From the NCBI GenBank assembly GCA_018648825.1, contig JABGQL010000083.1, forward strand, positions 1-33,972: 33,972 bases of DNA, written 5' to 3'. Below the pieces are notes generated by a model, which saw only the letters and a program-made list of their open reading frames with translations, had not been told where the DNA came from and made no database searches. The position numbers and the translations under genes are program-made. This DNA is from Gammaproteobacteria bacterium (GTDB taxonomy: Bacteria; Pseudomonadota; Gammaproteobacteria; GCF-002020875). Below, one piece after another: positions 10,701 to 18,969 of this stretch (positions within the stretch are counted from its first letter, which is position 1; the number at the start of each line of letters is the position of its first letter).

Positions 10701-11576
10701 TGTGCTGCACTCATTTCTGTACCAGTCGTAGCTAAGGCCACACTGTTGGTTATGGCGTAACAGACGGCGGATGAGCCGCTCTTCAATCGGCTGCTCCAGC
10801 CAATAGAGGGCAAGCGCTTGAAACAGGTCGTGCCAGTGATCTGTCGTGAGTGGTTCATGGTGAAGCCAGATGGACTGCTGCAGGGTTATCTTTTGTAGGG
10901 TTATCTTACTGAAATCAGAGAGAATTTTTAGGATTGGGAGTAGAGGTGAGGCAGCAGATAGCCCCTTTTGAAGCTGTTGCGACTCCTCCAGCAGTGCGGT
11001 CTCATTCTGGATGCCACCCTGTGCAATTCGTGCCAGTAGAGAAAAAATGATCGGCAGTCCAAAAATGTAAGGTTGACCTGGGGCTGACTTTCGGCTCTCT
11101 TCAAATTTCTGTAGTGCCTTTTCAGCATCGCCCTGTAAAAAATAGAAGGCAGCGACAAATGTAGCCCCATAGGCGAAATGATCCTGATCAACGGTGTCGA
11201 GGATCCACTGATTACGCTGCAACCAAAGTTCTGATACTGGGTGGCTGAGTGTGAGACAGGTGAGTATGATTTCAGTTTTCAGTATCTCCTGCTCCTCTTT
11301 GCAGGGGGGGCCGTGTTTGGACCTAGATGCTTCATCGATAAAGTCTCTTTTAATCGCTAACAGAACACTCTTTCTCCATGGAAGGTAGAAAGAGATGATC
11401 TCAGGGTCTAGTTTAAGGGCGGCTTGAGGAAGAGTGGTTGTAATTCTACGTAGGTCATCGGCGGCGTAGGGGCTGTTACTGATGGATGTATCAACATTGT
11501 AGCGTTGTAGTAGTCTCTCAATCTCCTGCTGTTGCGCAATATCGACCCCACCTGCCTGTTCTCTCTGCTCATTCAT
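7740..11576 (-). CDS. SNF2-family DEAD/DEAH-box helicase with long N-terminal extension
   Basis: 1278 aa. C-terminal SNF2 motor: [18 protein letters not shown] (motif I), [11 protein letters not shown] (DEAQ, motif II), [75 protein letters not shown] (motifs V-VI). The first ~800 aa are not recognised. Confidence 0.95.
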   Translation of the reverse strand: [1278 protein letters not shown]

Positions 11577-13417
11577 CAGTGAACCCCTTTCGGGCTGATT
11601 CGATATCCTAAAGTGCGTACCCCTTTGAGGAAGGAGCGGTAGGATTTTTCAGCGACAACCACCGTTTTTTTGTTGCTAAAGAGACAGAATTTTGAGGTCT
11701 CTTTGGCGCTTGTCAGAAGTTGCACAAGATGCTCGCTGGCACATTCAACCATGCGTGCAGCTTCCCCTTCATGGAGAGACTCGGTGCGCATTTTTAGGCT
11801 GTCGAAAAAATCCTCCATTTCGTCACTGAGTTTGCTGTCAGACTCCTTCTCTAGCAAAGCCTTTACCTCATTCAGACTGTTCCCCTGCTCAATGGCGCTG
11901 AGCCCTTGCTGCATATCGAAGAGGAGTGGCTGCCCAATCTCGGTCGGTTTTTGTGTGGTAAACGGTTCCAGCAGGAGCTGTTCATGCGCTTCTGGTTTGC
12001 GCAACAGGGTGAAGCCTGTGCCCTCATCCAGAGGATGGAGTAGGGCGGGGAGGGCGTGTTCGGCTGGTTGATACTCTGTACAAATACCCAAACAGTAGGC
12101 TCCCAGCGGGTTGATGCGAAACCATCCAAGCCCATCATACCGGCTCAGATAGCTGTAATCATCGCCTCCCCAAGTATCGTAGTAGTCACTGCGCACATCG
12201 TGTGGGGCGCTATAGATTAAATCAACCATACCCAGCGTGGAGAGTATCTCAAACAGGTAGGCAAGAATATAACGCCCCTCCAGTACCTTGAAGTTATGGT
12301 TAATGTTGCCGTAGTTGCTGTCGACTAGATAGAGCACGTACGGGTTTTCGCTTACTAAAAAGAAGGGGGTGCTGCTGCGAACAAAGCGCATCCACTCATC
12401 AACCTGTACCCACTCATCCGTTGGGGTGGAGAGCAGAATCTCTTCCAGCTGCAGCCGCCGCAGGCTGGGAGGGGTCATCTGCGGGCCGACAAACCGCCCA
12501 CGGCCCCGTTTTGTCTGTCCCTTGATACGATTCACCCGCAGAAATTCATCCAGTTTTCCCTGTTTTCGCCAGCCACTGTAGATTGTTTTCAGTGCATCGG
12601 CATAGGGTGTTTGATGTTGTAGTACTTTTTTCCCTTGAGTGCTGAGAGTCAGTTTTTTGCCAACCCGTCGAGTAAGCCCTCCGCTCTGAATCAATAACGG
12701 CCAGATAAAGCTGCGGATGGGTGAAAGGGTGTCATTGGTATAGTCCTTCTTTTCGTCGGCCTCTGAGAAAAAGTCACCTTCATAGAGTGTTGCATGAACC
12801 GCTTTTATGCAGGCTGCAGTGGGCTTCAAGGTCTTTTCGCTGATGCTGATTTTGCCTTGATCGACCAGCCGTAACAGGGAGTAGATCTCTTGGCGAGCGC
12901 AGATCTCCATATCACGTTGAGATAGTGGCAGGCCATTGTGGCGATCATCATCCACTGTGGTTAAAAACTTAGCGAGTATGCTGCTCTCAGTGGTTTTGAT
13001 GTAGTCTGTCTTTGGCTTCTCAAGCTGTTCACATAAGCGCTCACAGAGCTCTTGTGGGATGATGTCGTTAAAGTAGAATATGCTGATGACACTCGCTATT
13101 TTTTTAACGGGTTTCCTATACCCATAGTGACGTTTCTCTTGAGTATAGCCTTGAGGGAGTGAGCCAAAACGGGCCACCAACTGGGACTCTACTATCCGCC
13201 CATGCTGGTTGTGGACAACCTCGGCGATCATGGTGCGCTCTTTATCCGTGAGTTGCAGAACAAAGGGGTCAAGCCGTCTGGAGAGCAGGAATTTGTAGAG
13301 AAATTGAACGCGCTCATCTTTTCGAGTGGGACACTCTTTTGGGGTGACTCCGAGCTGGTAAATGCGCGTTTTTAGCACGTCGCTGTTTAGGTTATCCAGC
13401 GCTTCAAATAGTTTCAT
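11576..13417 (-). CDS. Protein of unknown function between jetC and the SNF2 helicase; possibly a winged-helix / XPB N-terminal-like helicase-associated protein
   Basis: Likely start MKLFEALDNLNSDVLKTRIYQLGVTPKE at 13417, preceded by AAGGAGCAAC. The ORF track gives an unlikely longer N-terminus to 13516. The stop TGA overlaps the SNF2 start as TGATG. The C-terminal pattern (KFCLFSNKKTVVVAEKSYRSFLKGVRTLGYRISPKG) loosely resembles helicase-associated XPB N-terminal-like domains. No confident family. Confidence 0.85.
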   Translation of the reverse strand: MKLFEALDNLNSDVLKTRIYQLGVTPKECPTRKDERVQFLYKFLLSRRLDPFVLQLTDKERTMIAEVVHNQHGRIVESQLVARFGSLPQGYTQEKRHYGYRKPVKKIASVISIFYFNDIIPQELCERLCEQLEKPKTDYIKTTESSILAKFLTTVDDDRHNGLPLSQRDMEICARQEIYSLLRLVDQGKISISEKTLKPTAACIKAVHATLYEGDFFSEADEKKDYTNDTLSPIRSFIWPLLIQSGGLTRRVGKKLTLSTQGKKVLQHQTPYADALKTIYSGWRKQGKLDEFLRVNRIKGQTKRGRGRFVGPQMTPPSLRRLQLEEILLSTPTDEWVQVDEWMRFVRSSTPFFLVSENPYVLYLVDSNYGNINHNFKVLEGRYILAYLFEILSTLGMVDLIYSAPHDVRSDYYDTWGGDDYSYLSRYDGLGWFRINPLGAYCLGICTEYQPAEHALPALLHPLDEGTGFTLLRKPEAHEQLLLEPFTTQKPTEIGQPLLFDMQQGLSAIEQGNSLNEVKALLEKESDSKLSDEMEDFFDSLKMRTESLHEGEAARMVECASEHLVQLLTSAKETSKFCLFSNKKTVVVAEKSYRSFLKGVRTLGYRISPKGVH

Positions 13418-16400
13418 GGTGTTGCTCCTTCTCTGTACGATACTCCTCAATGGTGAGGTTGCGCAGCTTCGACTCTCTTCCCTCCTCATTATGGACAAAG
13501 CCAACACAGGCGACATAGGGTTCGATGATGTGGATCTTCTGTAGCGGGGTGACGATCAGCAGCTGCAGGTTGAGCTGTTTGAACAGCTCCAGACCAAAAC
13601 GGGCAGAGTCGTCTGAGCCGCGCCCGAAGGCCTCATCGATTACCACAAAGCGGAAGCTACGGGAGCGGGTTGCCCCCCACTCCAGCCCAAATTGATAGGC
13701 GAGGCTGGCGGCCAGCACGGTGTAGGCAAGCTTCTCCTTCTGTCCGCCCGATTTTCCACCACTGTCGGTGTAGTGTTCATGTTCGCGATCATCCTCACGC
13801 CAGCGCTCGGAGGCGGAGAAGAGGTAGCTGTTGCGCACATCGGTCACTTTGCGGGTCCAGCGTCGATCCAGTTCACTGCTTCCCTCACGTCCGCGAAAGC
13901 GCTGGATGATCTTCTCTACCTGAGCAAACTTGGCCTCGGAGTACTGCTCCTCCTCTGATCCGGTCAATCCACCCTCAGTACAGCTGCGTAGATCCTGCAT
14001 GAACTCGCGAATCTCAGGGTCACCATTGTTCTGTCGTTCCAGTACGATGTAGCGCCCCGGATTGTAGTCGATCTGGTTGAGTGACTGATTGATGCGGTCG
14101 ATGCGTTCGCGGATAGTCTGCTGCTCACGCCCCAGCTGTGACTGAAAATTGGCTACCTCACGGATGGTGTTCTCATTCAGTAGCTGTTTGAAGCGGGCCT
14201 CAAAGGCGGGGAGGTCATCCTCTTGTAGTGCTTGCAACAAGGCACGGTACCCCTCGGCTGACTCAATCCCCACATCCAGCTCCTCGGTCTCCAGTGGATA
14301 GTCGATGTGGTACTGCTGCATTGCGGCGATCACCTTCTGGAACAGCTTCTGGATCTCTTTGTCGAGCTTGTCGATCTTCGCCTGTAGCCAGCCGCGCAGC
14401 TCTTTCTCGCGTGTGGCGCAGGACTCTACGGTGAGGGTGTGCTCCTCCAGCCCTTCGCTACGCGCCACTTCCAGCTGGCTGAACTGCGTCTTACGCTGTT
14501 GTGGGTCTAGACTCTGAACAATCGTATCACTCTCTGTCAACAGTTCATGGGACTGCTCCAGCTTTAGCTCATGGGTGGCTACGGCCCGTTTTTCCCGGTC
14601 GAGCTTCTCCTCGCGCTGCTGCAGACGTTGCTCCAGCTCTTCAAGCTGTTGGTTGATGGTCTGTAGCAGGTCCGATGAGGCCTGCAGGGATTGGTGCTCC
14701 TCCTCCAGCAGGCTGATCTCTATCGCAAGGGGCTGCCAGTGGATCTCGTTAAAGTCTCGATACTCTCCAATCTGCGCCAACTGTTGCAGCTGTTGGTGCC
14801 CCTGCTTTTGTTCTGCCTGAATGGTACTGATCTCACCGGAGAGGCGCTGCATCTGCTGCTCTAGGCTCTCTACCAGACGTTCCAGTGCCTCAATCTTCTG
14901 TTGGTTACTCCAGCCCAGCACATAGCGGCGGCGATCATCAATGCGGTGGCGGTCATCTTTCTCATGGCGCACCCCACCCGCCTTGGTCTGCCCCCGCAGT
15001 GTTATCGCACGCTGTTCACGTCGGAACTGGTCGAGGGTGTTGCAGCAGGCGTAGTCGAAGCGTTTCGCCAGCTCCTGCTCTAGCCAGGGATAGAAGCTGG
15101 AGTCTGGTTTGATGCTCAGTTTGCGCACCAGAGAGTTGGCATGCAGATCAATTGCCGCACTGCGTTGTTGCGGGCGGATACGGTAGTAGACCAGCCGTCC
15201 CTTGAGTCGGGTCTGCTCGACCCACTCGGTTACCGCCGCATAGTGTGTCTCGGGTACCAGTAACGAGAGGGCAAAGTTGTGTAGCAGTCGTTCCACCGCA
15301 CCCTCCCAACGCTGCTCTGATTGGTGTACCTGAATCAGCTCACCTGCGAAGGGCATTTCGCTCTCCTCCAGTCCCAGTTGCTCGCAGAGCTGATCGCGGA
15401 TCTGGATCTGCTGGCTGCTGATGTTACTGCTGCGCTGGCGCAGTGAGTCGATCTCCTGCTGGTTCTGCTGGTGCTGCTGGTGTAGTCCGCGCAGCTCAAC
15501 CCCCAGCTCGGTCTGCCGATTTTGCAGGCGATCATCCTCCCCCTCTGCGTGGCTTCGTAGCTCTGCCAAGCGGTTTTGGTTATCGATAAAGTGGTCGCTC
15601 TGTTCAACGGCGGGGAGATCGAGCAGGGTGGCCAGATCAGCATAGCGCTCGGCCCGCTGCTGTCGTCGACCTCTGTCTTGGCCCTTCTCTTCGATCTGGT
15701 GGCGAATGCGCTCTAGCCGGTCCCCCCCATTTTGCGCAATCGCTTGTTTGATGCGGTCGCGCTCTCCTTGCTGTTCACGCTGCCGGTGCTGCTGTTGTTG
15801 CAGACGCGCCTCGGTGCGTTGTAGCTCTTCAGTAAGCCGTTTGATGCGGTGCTCCAGCAGCCTCCCTTTGTGGTGGGCGAAGAAGGGTGTGAGGGCCTCG
15901 CGATTGGCGCGCCAATCTGCCACCTGCTTGGTGCAAAGTTGATGTTCATCATAGTGGGCCATCAGCGGGGTGAGTTGCCCAATCTGCAGTTTTGCCTTGA
16001 GGATCGCCTCGTGTGCGCGGCTGAGATCATCAAAGTGGTGAATCAGTGCGTCAATACGAGGCTGTACGTTGAACGCCTCCAGCATGTGTTCGCGCACAAA
16101 GTCGGTCAGGTTGCCAACCGACTTCATGGAGACGGTCTGGTGGAACAGCTCTAGCGCCTGTTCATTGTGGATGCCAAAGAGGCGGCGAAATTGTGCTGCA
16201 TAGGGGGGGAAGCTATCAAACAGCTCCAGATTACGTTTGCTGCGCAGCCGTTTTTTTAGCTGCTGAATCTCCTTGCCAAAGGCGGAGAAGTCATCGGCGA
16301 TGGTGAGTGGAGACTGTGCCACCACAAAGAAGCGGGCGGGTTGCCCCTTTAGGTCCTTGCTCCAGAACACCTGTGCCAGAGTCACATCCTGATCGTAGCC

Positions 16401-16823
16401 GCTGTTGTGAAAGGTAGCGAGAATCACCGAGTAGCTGTTGTGGTCACGTAGAGGCACCGGTTTGGAGACCCCGCCAATCTCACTGCGCTCTGATTTGTAG
16501 TAGCCCTGTACGTAGGATCGCAGGGTGCGCTCTTTGCTACTGGCCCCAGCGGCCTTGTTGTAGGCGACCCGTTGGGCGGGGACCAGCAGGGTGGTGATGG
16601 CATCTACCAGTGTCGATTTTCCAGAACCGATATCCCCGGTCAGCAGGGTATTGTTGCCGTCAGCGTGGAGGTTCCAGACTCGGTTATGGAAGGTGCCCCA
16701 GTTATAGACCTCTAACCGTTGCAGGCGAAATCCGGCCAGTGTCTCCTCAATGCCAAAGTCAAATTGCTCTAAAGTCGCGTCTAGAGTTGCATCTAGAGCG
16801 GCGGTTTGTGCGGGGTTACCCAT
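13404..16823 (-). CDS. jetC: Wadjet SMC-like ATPase JetC
   Basis: Likely start MGNPAQTAALDATLDATLEQFDFG at 16823 with AGGAGG upstream. Walker A LLTGDIGSGKSTLVDAITTLLVP, very long coiled coil, C-terminal SGGQKEKLAYTVLAASLAYQFGLEW...FRFVVIDEAFGRGSDDSARFGLELFKQLNLQLLIVTPLQKIHIIEPYV. Typical of JetC/MksF-like SMCs. Confidence 0.96.
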   Translation of the reverse strand: MGNPAQTAALDATLDATLEQFDFGIEETLAGFRLQRLEVYNWGTFHNRVWNLHADGNNTLLTGDIGSGKSTLVDAITTLLVPAQRVAYNKAAGASSKERTLRSYVQGYYKSERSEIGGVSKPVPLRDHNSYSVILATFHNSGYDQDVTLAQVFWSKDLKGQPARFFVVAQSPLTIADDFSAFGKEIQQLKKRLRSKRNLELFDSFPPYAAQFRRLFGIHNEQALELFHQTVSMKSVGNLTDFVREHMLEAFNVQPRIDALIHHFDDLSRAHEAILKAKLQIGQLTPLMAHYDEHQLCTKQVADWRANREALTPFFAHHKGRLLEHRIKRLTEELQRTEARLQQQQHRQREQQGERDRIKQAIAQNGGDRLERIRHQIEEKGQDRGRRQQRAERYADLATLLDLPAVEQSDHFIDNQNRLAELRSHAEGEDDRLQNRQTELGVELRGLHQQHQQNQQEIDSLRQRSSNISSQQIQIRDQLCEQLGLEESEMPFAGELIQVHQSEQRWEGAVERLLHNFALSLLVPETHYAAVTEWVEQTRLKGRLVYYRIRPQQRSAAIDLHANSLVRKLSIKPDSSFYPWLEQELAKRFDYACCNTLDQFRREQRAITLRGQTKAGGVRHEKDDRHRIDDRRRYVLGWSNQQKIEALERLVESLEQQMQRLSGEISTIQAEQKQGHQQLQQLAQIGEYRDFNEIHWQPLAIEISLLEEEHQSLQASSDLLQTINQQLEELEQRLQQREEKLDREKRAVATHELKLEQSHELLTESDTIVQSLDPQQRKTQFSQLEVARSEGLEEHTLTVESCATREKELRGWLQAKIDKLDKEIQKLFQKVIAAMQQYHIDYPLETEELDVGIESAEGYRALLQALQEDDLPAFEARFKQLLNENTIREVANFQSQLGREQQTIRERIDRINQSLNQIDYNPGRYIVLERQNNGDPEIREFMQDLRSCTEGGLTGSEEEQYSEAKFAQVEKIIQRFRGREGSSELDRRWTRKVTDVRNSYLFSASERWREDDREHEHYTDSGGKSGGQKEKLAYTVLAASLAYQFGLEWGATRSRSFRFVVIDEAFGRGSDDSARFGLELFKQLNLQLLIVTPLQKIHIIEPYVACVGFVHNEEGRESKLRNLTIEEYRTEKEQHHETI

Positions 16824-17481
16824 TGGCAGCGGCCTCCTGTTGCAGGTGTGTCTGGTACCCCTCCAGCTGCTGGTCAAAGTCACGCAACCACTGCGCATCG
16901 ACAAAGGCCTTTAGAATGCGGCGTACCTCCAGCATCTCCTCTTGCCCCTTGCGTTGCCCTGCTGTCTTTAGGCGGCGCAGAAAGCCCATCTCGATCACCT
17001 TGTTGATCTGGGTGTCGATCTGTTTGATGGTCTTGGTCTCATTGCTGCTTTCGGGGAGGAAGATCTGTAGCAGTTCAACGATCTCATCGCGGGAGAGGAT
17101 CAGGCGCTGTTCAGCGCCGCTGGCATCAAACTCGGCGAGCCGTTTACGCAGCAGCGCAAGCAGTAGACTGAGGGTGAAGGGGAGCTGGCGACGGCTGATC
17201 AGGCGGGGCAGTTCGCTCTCATCCGGGTCTGTAGGGCGGGTGCGTAACCAGCTATACCCCTCTGCCTCATCGATGATCAACTCCAGCCCAATCTGGGCCA
17301 TATAGTCGCGCACTCTGCCTTGTAGTGTGAGCAGTTGTTGCCAAAGAGCGGGATCACCCTCCAGATAGACGATGCCCTTGAGTAGTGCAATGGTGACGCG
17401 AGAGAAGGCGTTCTGCTGGGGATCCTCTGAGGCTGTGGTGTCGCTGGTAGTGGGTTCTTGCATGGTTGTGGAGATCTCCAT
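16816..17481 (-). CDS. jetB: Wadjet protein JetB (DUF4194, MukE/kleisin-partner-like)
   Basis: Likely start MEISTTMQEPTTSDTTASEDPQQNAFSRVTIALLKGIVYLEGDPALWQQLL, with IDEAEGYSWLRTRP and LPRLISRRQLPFTLSLLLALLRKRLAEFDASG, all DUF4194-like. Lies between jetA and jetC. Confidence 0.93.
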   Translation of the reverse strand: MEISTTMQEPTTSDTTASEDPQQNAFSRVTIALLKGIVYLEGDPALWQQLLTLQGRVRDYMAQIGLELIIDEAEGYSWLRTRPTDPDESELPRLISRRQLPFTLSLLLALLRKRLAEFDASGAEQRLILSRDEIVELLQIFLPESSNETKTIKQIDTQINKVIEMGFLRRLKTAGQRKGQEEMLEVRRILKAFVDAQWLRDFDQQLEGYQTHLQQEAAANG

Positions 17482-17483
17482 GG

Positions 17484-18926
17484 TTAACGGCTGTAGATCA
17501 CTCGAGGTAGCTCGACTTGACGTATGTGGTCTGCCTCGTCCTGCCACTGCAGGGTGTCGAGGTGGGTCTCATCAAACAGGTGTTTGGGGTTGTCACTGGC
17601 GATAGAGAGCCAGCATACCAGCTCACTCAGCCCCTGTTCCAGCGGGTCCTGCTGTAGTAGTGCCTGCAGGGTGATCTGTGGCTGGGTTTGGAGAGCCTTG
17701 CGAAGGCGTGAGCGTAGCTGTTCTGAATCGATATAGCTCTGCTCAAATAGTGCATCTGTGTTGAGAACCGACTCCTCCCCAGCGATCACCGCCCCCTCCA
17801 GCTGTGGCTTTAATGGTGGGGCGTAGAGGGGGCGCTCCATCGGCAGACTGAGGTTGGGAGCGCTCTCATCGATCTCTGTAAGGTTGCCCTTGGGCGGCTG
17901 GTTGCGTAGCGCAATGGCCTTGCCCTCGATCTGCTTCAGCAGCACCATGATGCGCCGATTCTCCAGATAGGTCTGATCATCGAGATAACGCCTCAGCTGT
18001 TGGGAGAGGCGGGCCACGGTGCGCTGAGTCTGTTCGCCCGCCTCCAGCCAGTCGTAGTGGATGCGTTGTAGACGGCGATCGGGGCGCAGCTGCTGAATCG
18101 GCTCCAGCTGCAACACCTCGTCGAGTAGTGCGCTCAGCTCCTCTTGCCGTGTTGGAGACATCAAAAAGTCCCAGAAGGCACGAAAGCTCTTGCCCTGATC
18201 GGAGTCTGCAATCAGATCGCGCTCCCCAAAGATCTGCTCTAACAGCGCCCCCTTGTTGCCCTCCCACAGGGTGATACGTTCACGTACCTGCTGATCAAGT
18301 GCACGAAAATTCTGTTCCACCTCACGAAAGTCAGAGAGCAGTTCACGCGCGGTGGTGGTCAACTGCTGGAAACGGTCTCGCAGTGCAGTCTCATCCAGTA
18401 GCTCCAGCTCACCCGCCTGAATGCGTTCGATCTCGGCCTCAATCACCTGTTTGCGGCTCTCCAGCTCTGCGATACGGCGTGCGGGGTCGGTTTCACTCCC
18501 CTCAATCATCTGTTTCAGTAACTGAAATACCGTCATCAGGCGCGATTCAGTGCCGACGAACTGGCGCTGTGTGAGGCTCTCTAGCCAGTTGATCGCCTTC
18601 TCGGTAGCGGGGGTCAGGTCATAATGTGGCTCATCGGAGTCGACCGGGTAAAACTTGCGCAGCCACCCCTTGTCGCTCTCGGCCCAGTCGCTGAGGTACT
18701 GCTCTGCCCGTTTGGGAAAGCGCTGCTCACCCTCCGTTTCACGCAGCTGAAACAGGGTGTCTTCCAATTTTGAGGCAAGATCGGCCTGAGTGATGACCCG
18801 CAGATTGGGTTCAACAAAGGCTTGTTGCAGAAAGCTGGCAATCAGTGGGGCATGGTCGGCTTGTAGCAGTCGCCATGCGGGATGGTTCTTTCGTAGGGAG
18901 GAGAGGGTGAGGTAGTCGAGCGCCAT
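17484..18926 (-). CDS. jetA: Wadjet protein JetA (DUF3375, kleisin/MukF-like)
   Basis: 480 aa, MALDYLTLSSLRKNHPAWRLLQADHAPLIASFLQQAFVEPN...RGLTPATEKAINWLESLTQRQFVGTESRLMTVFQLLKQMIEGSETDPARRIAELESRK, DUF3375-like. First gene of the operon. Confidence 0.93.
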   Translation of the reverse strand: MALDYLTLSSLRKNHPAWRLLQADHAPLIASFLQQAFVEPNLRVITQADLASKLEDTLFQLRETEGEQRFPKRAEQYLSDWAESDKGWLRKFYPVDSDEPHYDLTPATEKAINWLESLTQRQFVGTESRLMTVFQLLKQMIEGSETDPARRIAELESRKQVIEAEIERIQAGELELLDETALRDRFQQLTTTARELLSDFREVEQNFRALDQQVRERITLWEGNKGALLEQIFGERDLIADSDQGKSFRAFWDFLMSPTRQEELSALLDEVLQLEPIQQLRPDRRLQRIHYDWLEAGEQTQRTVARLSQQLRRYLDDQTYLENRRIMVLLKQIEGKAIALRNQPPKGNLTEIDESAPNLSLPMERPLYAPPLKPQLEGAVIAGEESVLNTDALFEQSYIDSEQLRSRLRKALQTQPQITLQALLQQDPLEQGLSELVCWLSIASDNPKHLFDETHLDTLQWQDEADHIRQVELPRVIYSR

Positions 18927-18944
18927 TTGGGTGGTGATTAGACC

Positions 18945-18969
18945 ACAGTGAAGTTAGGGTTTACAGTGA
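18945..18969. promoter_or_regulatory. Paired direct repeat ACAGTGA upstream of jetA (possible operator)
   Basis: ACAGTGA at 18945-18951 and again at 18963-18969 (18-bp periodicity), just upstream of the jetA start at 18926. Confidence 0.25.

Noticed and set aside
7740-11576. Interpretation of the SNF2 gene as part of a DISARM system
   Set aside because: DISARM would need a methyltransferase and drmA/drmB-type genes; none are present, while jetA-jetD are.
13670-16154. Many 60-130 aa plus-strand ORFs antisense to jetC
   Set aside because: Overlap a single long SMC-like coding sequence; Arg/Ser/Cys-rich products reflect coiled-coil codons read in reverse.
16823-16904. N-terminal extension of jetC (MSMRSGCVTLTSSWRGTRHTCNRRPLP)
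   Set aside because: Reads out of frame through the jetB 3' end; the ATG at 16823 has a strong AGGAGG and a short overlap, so it is the more likely start.
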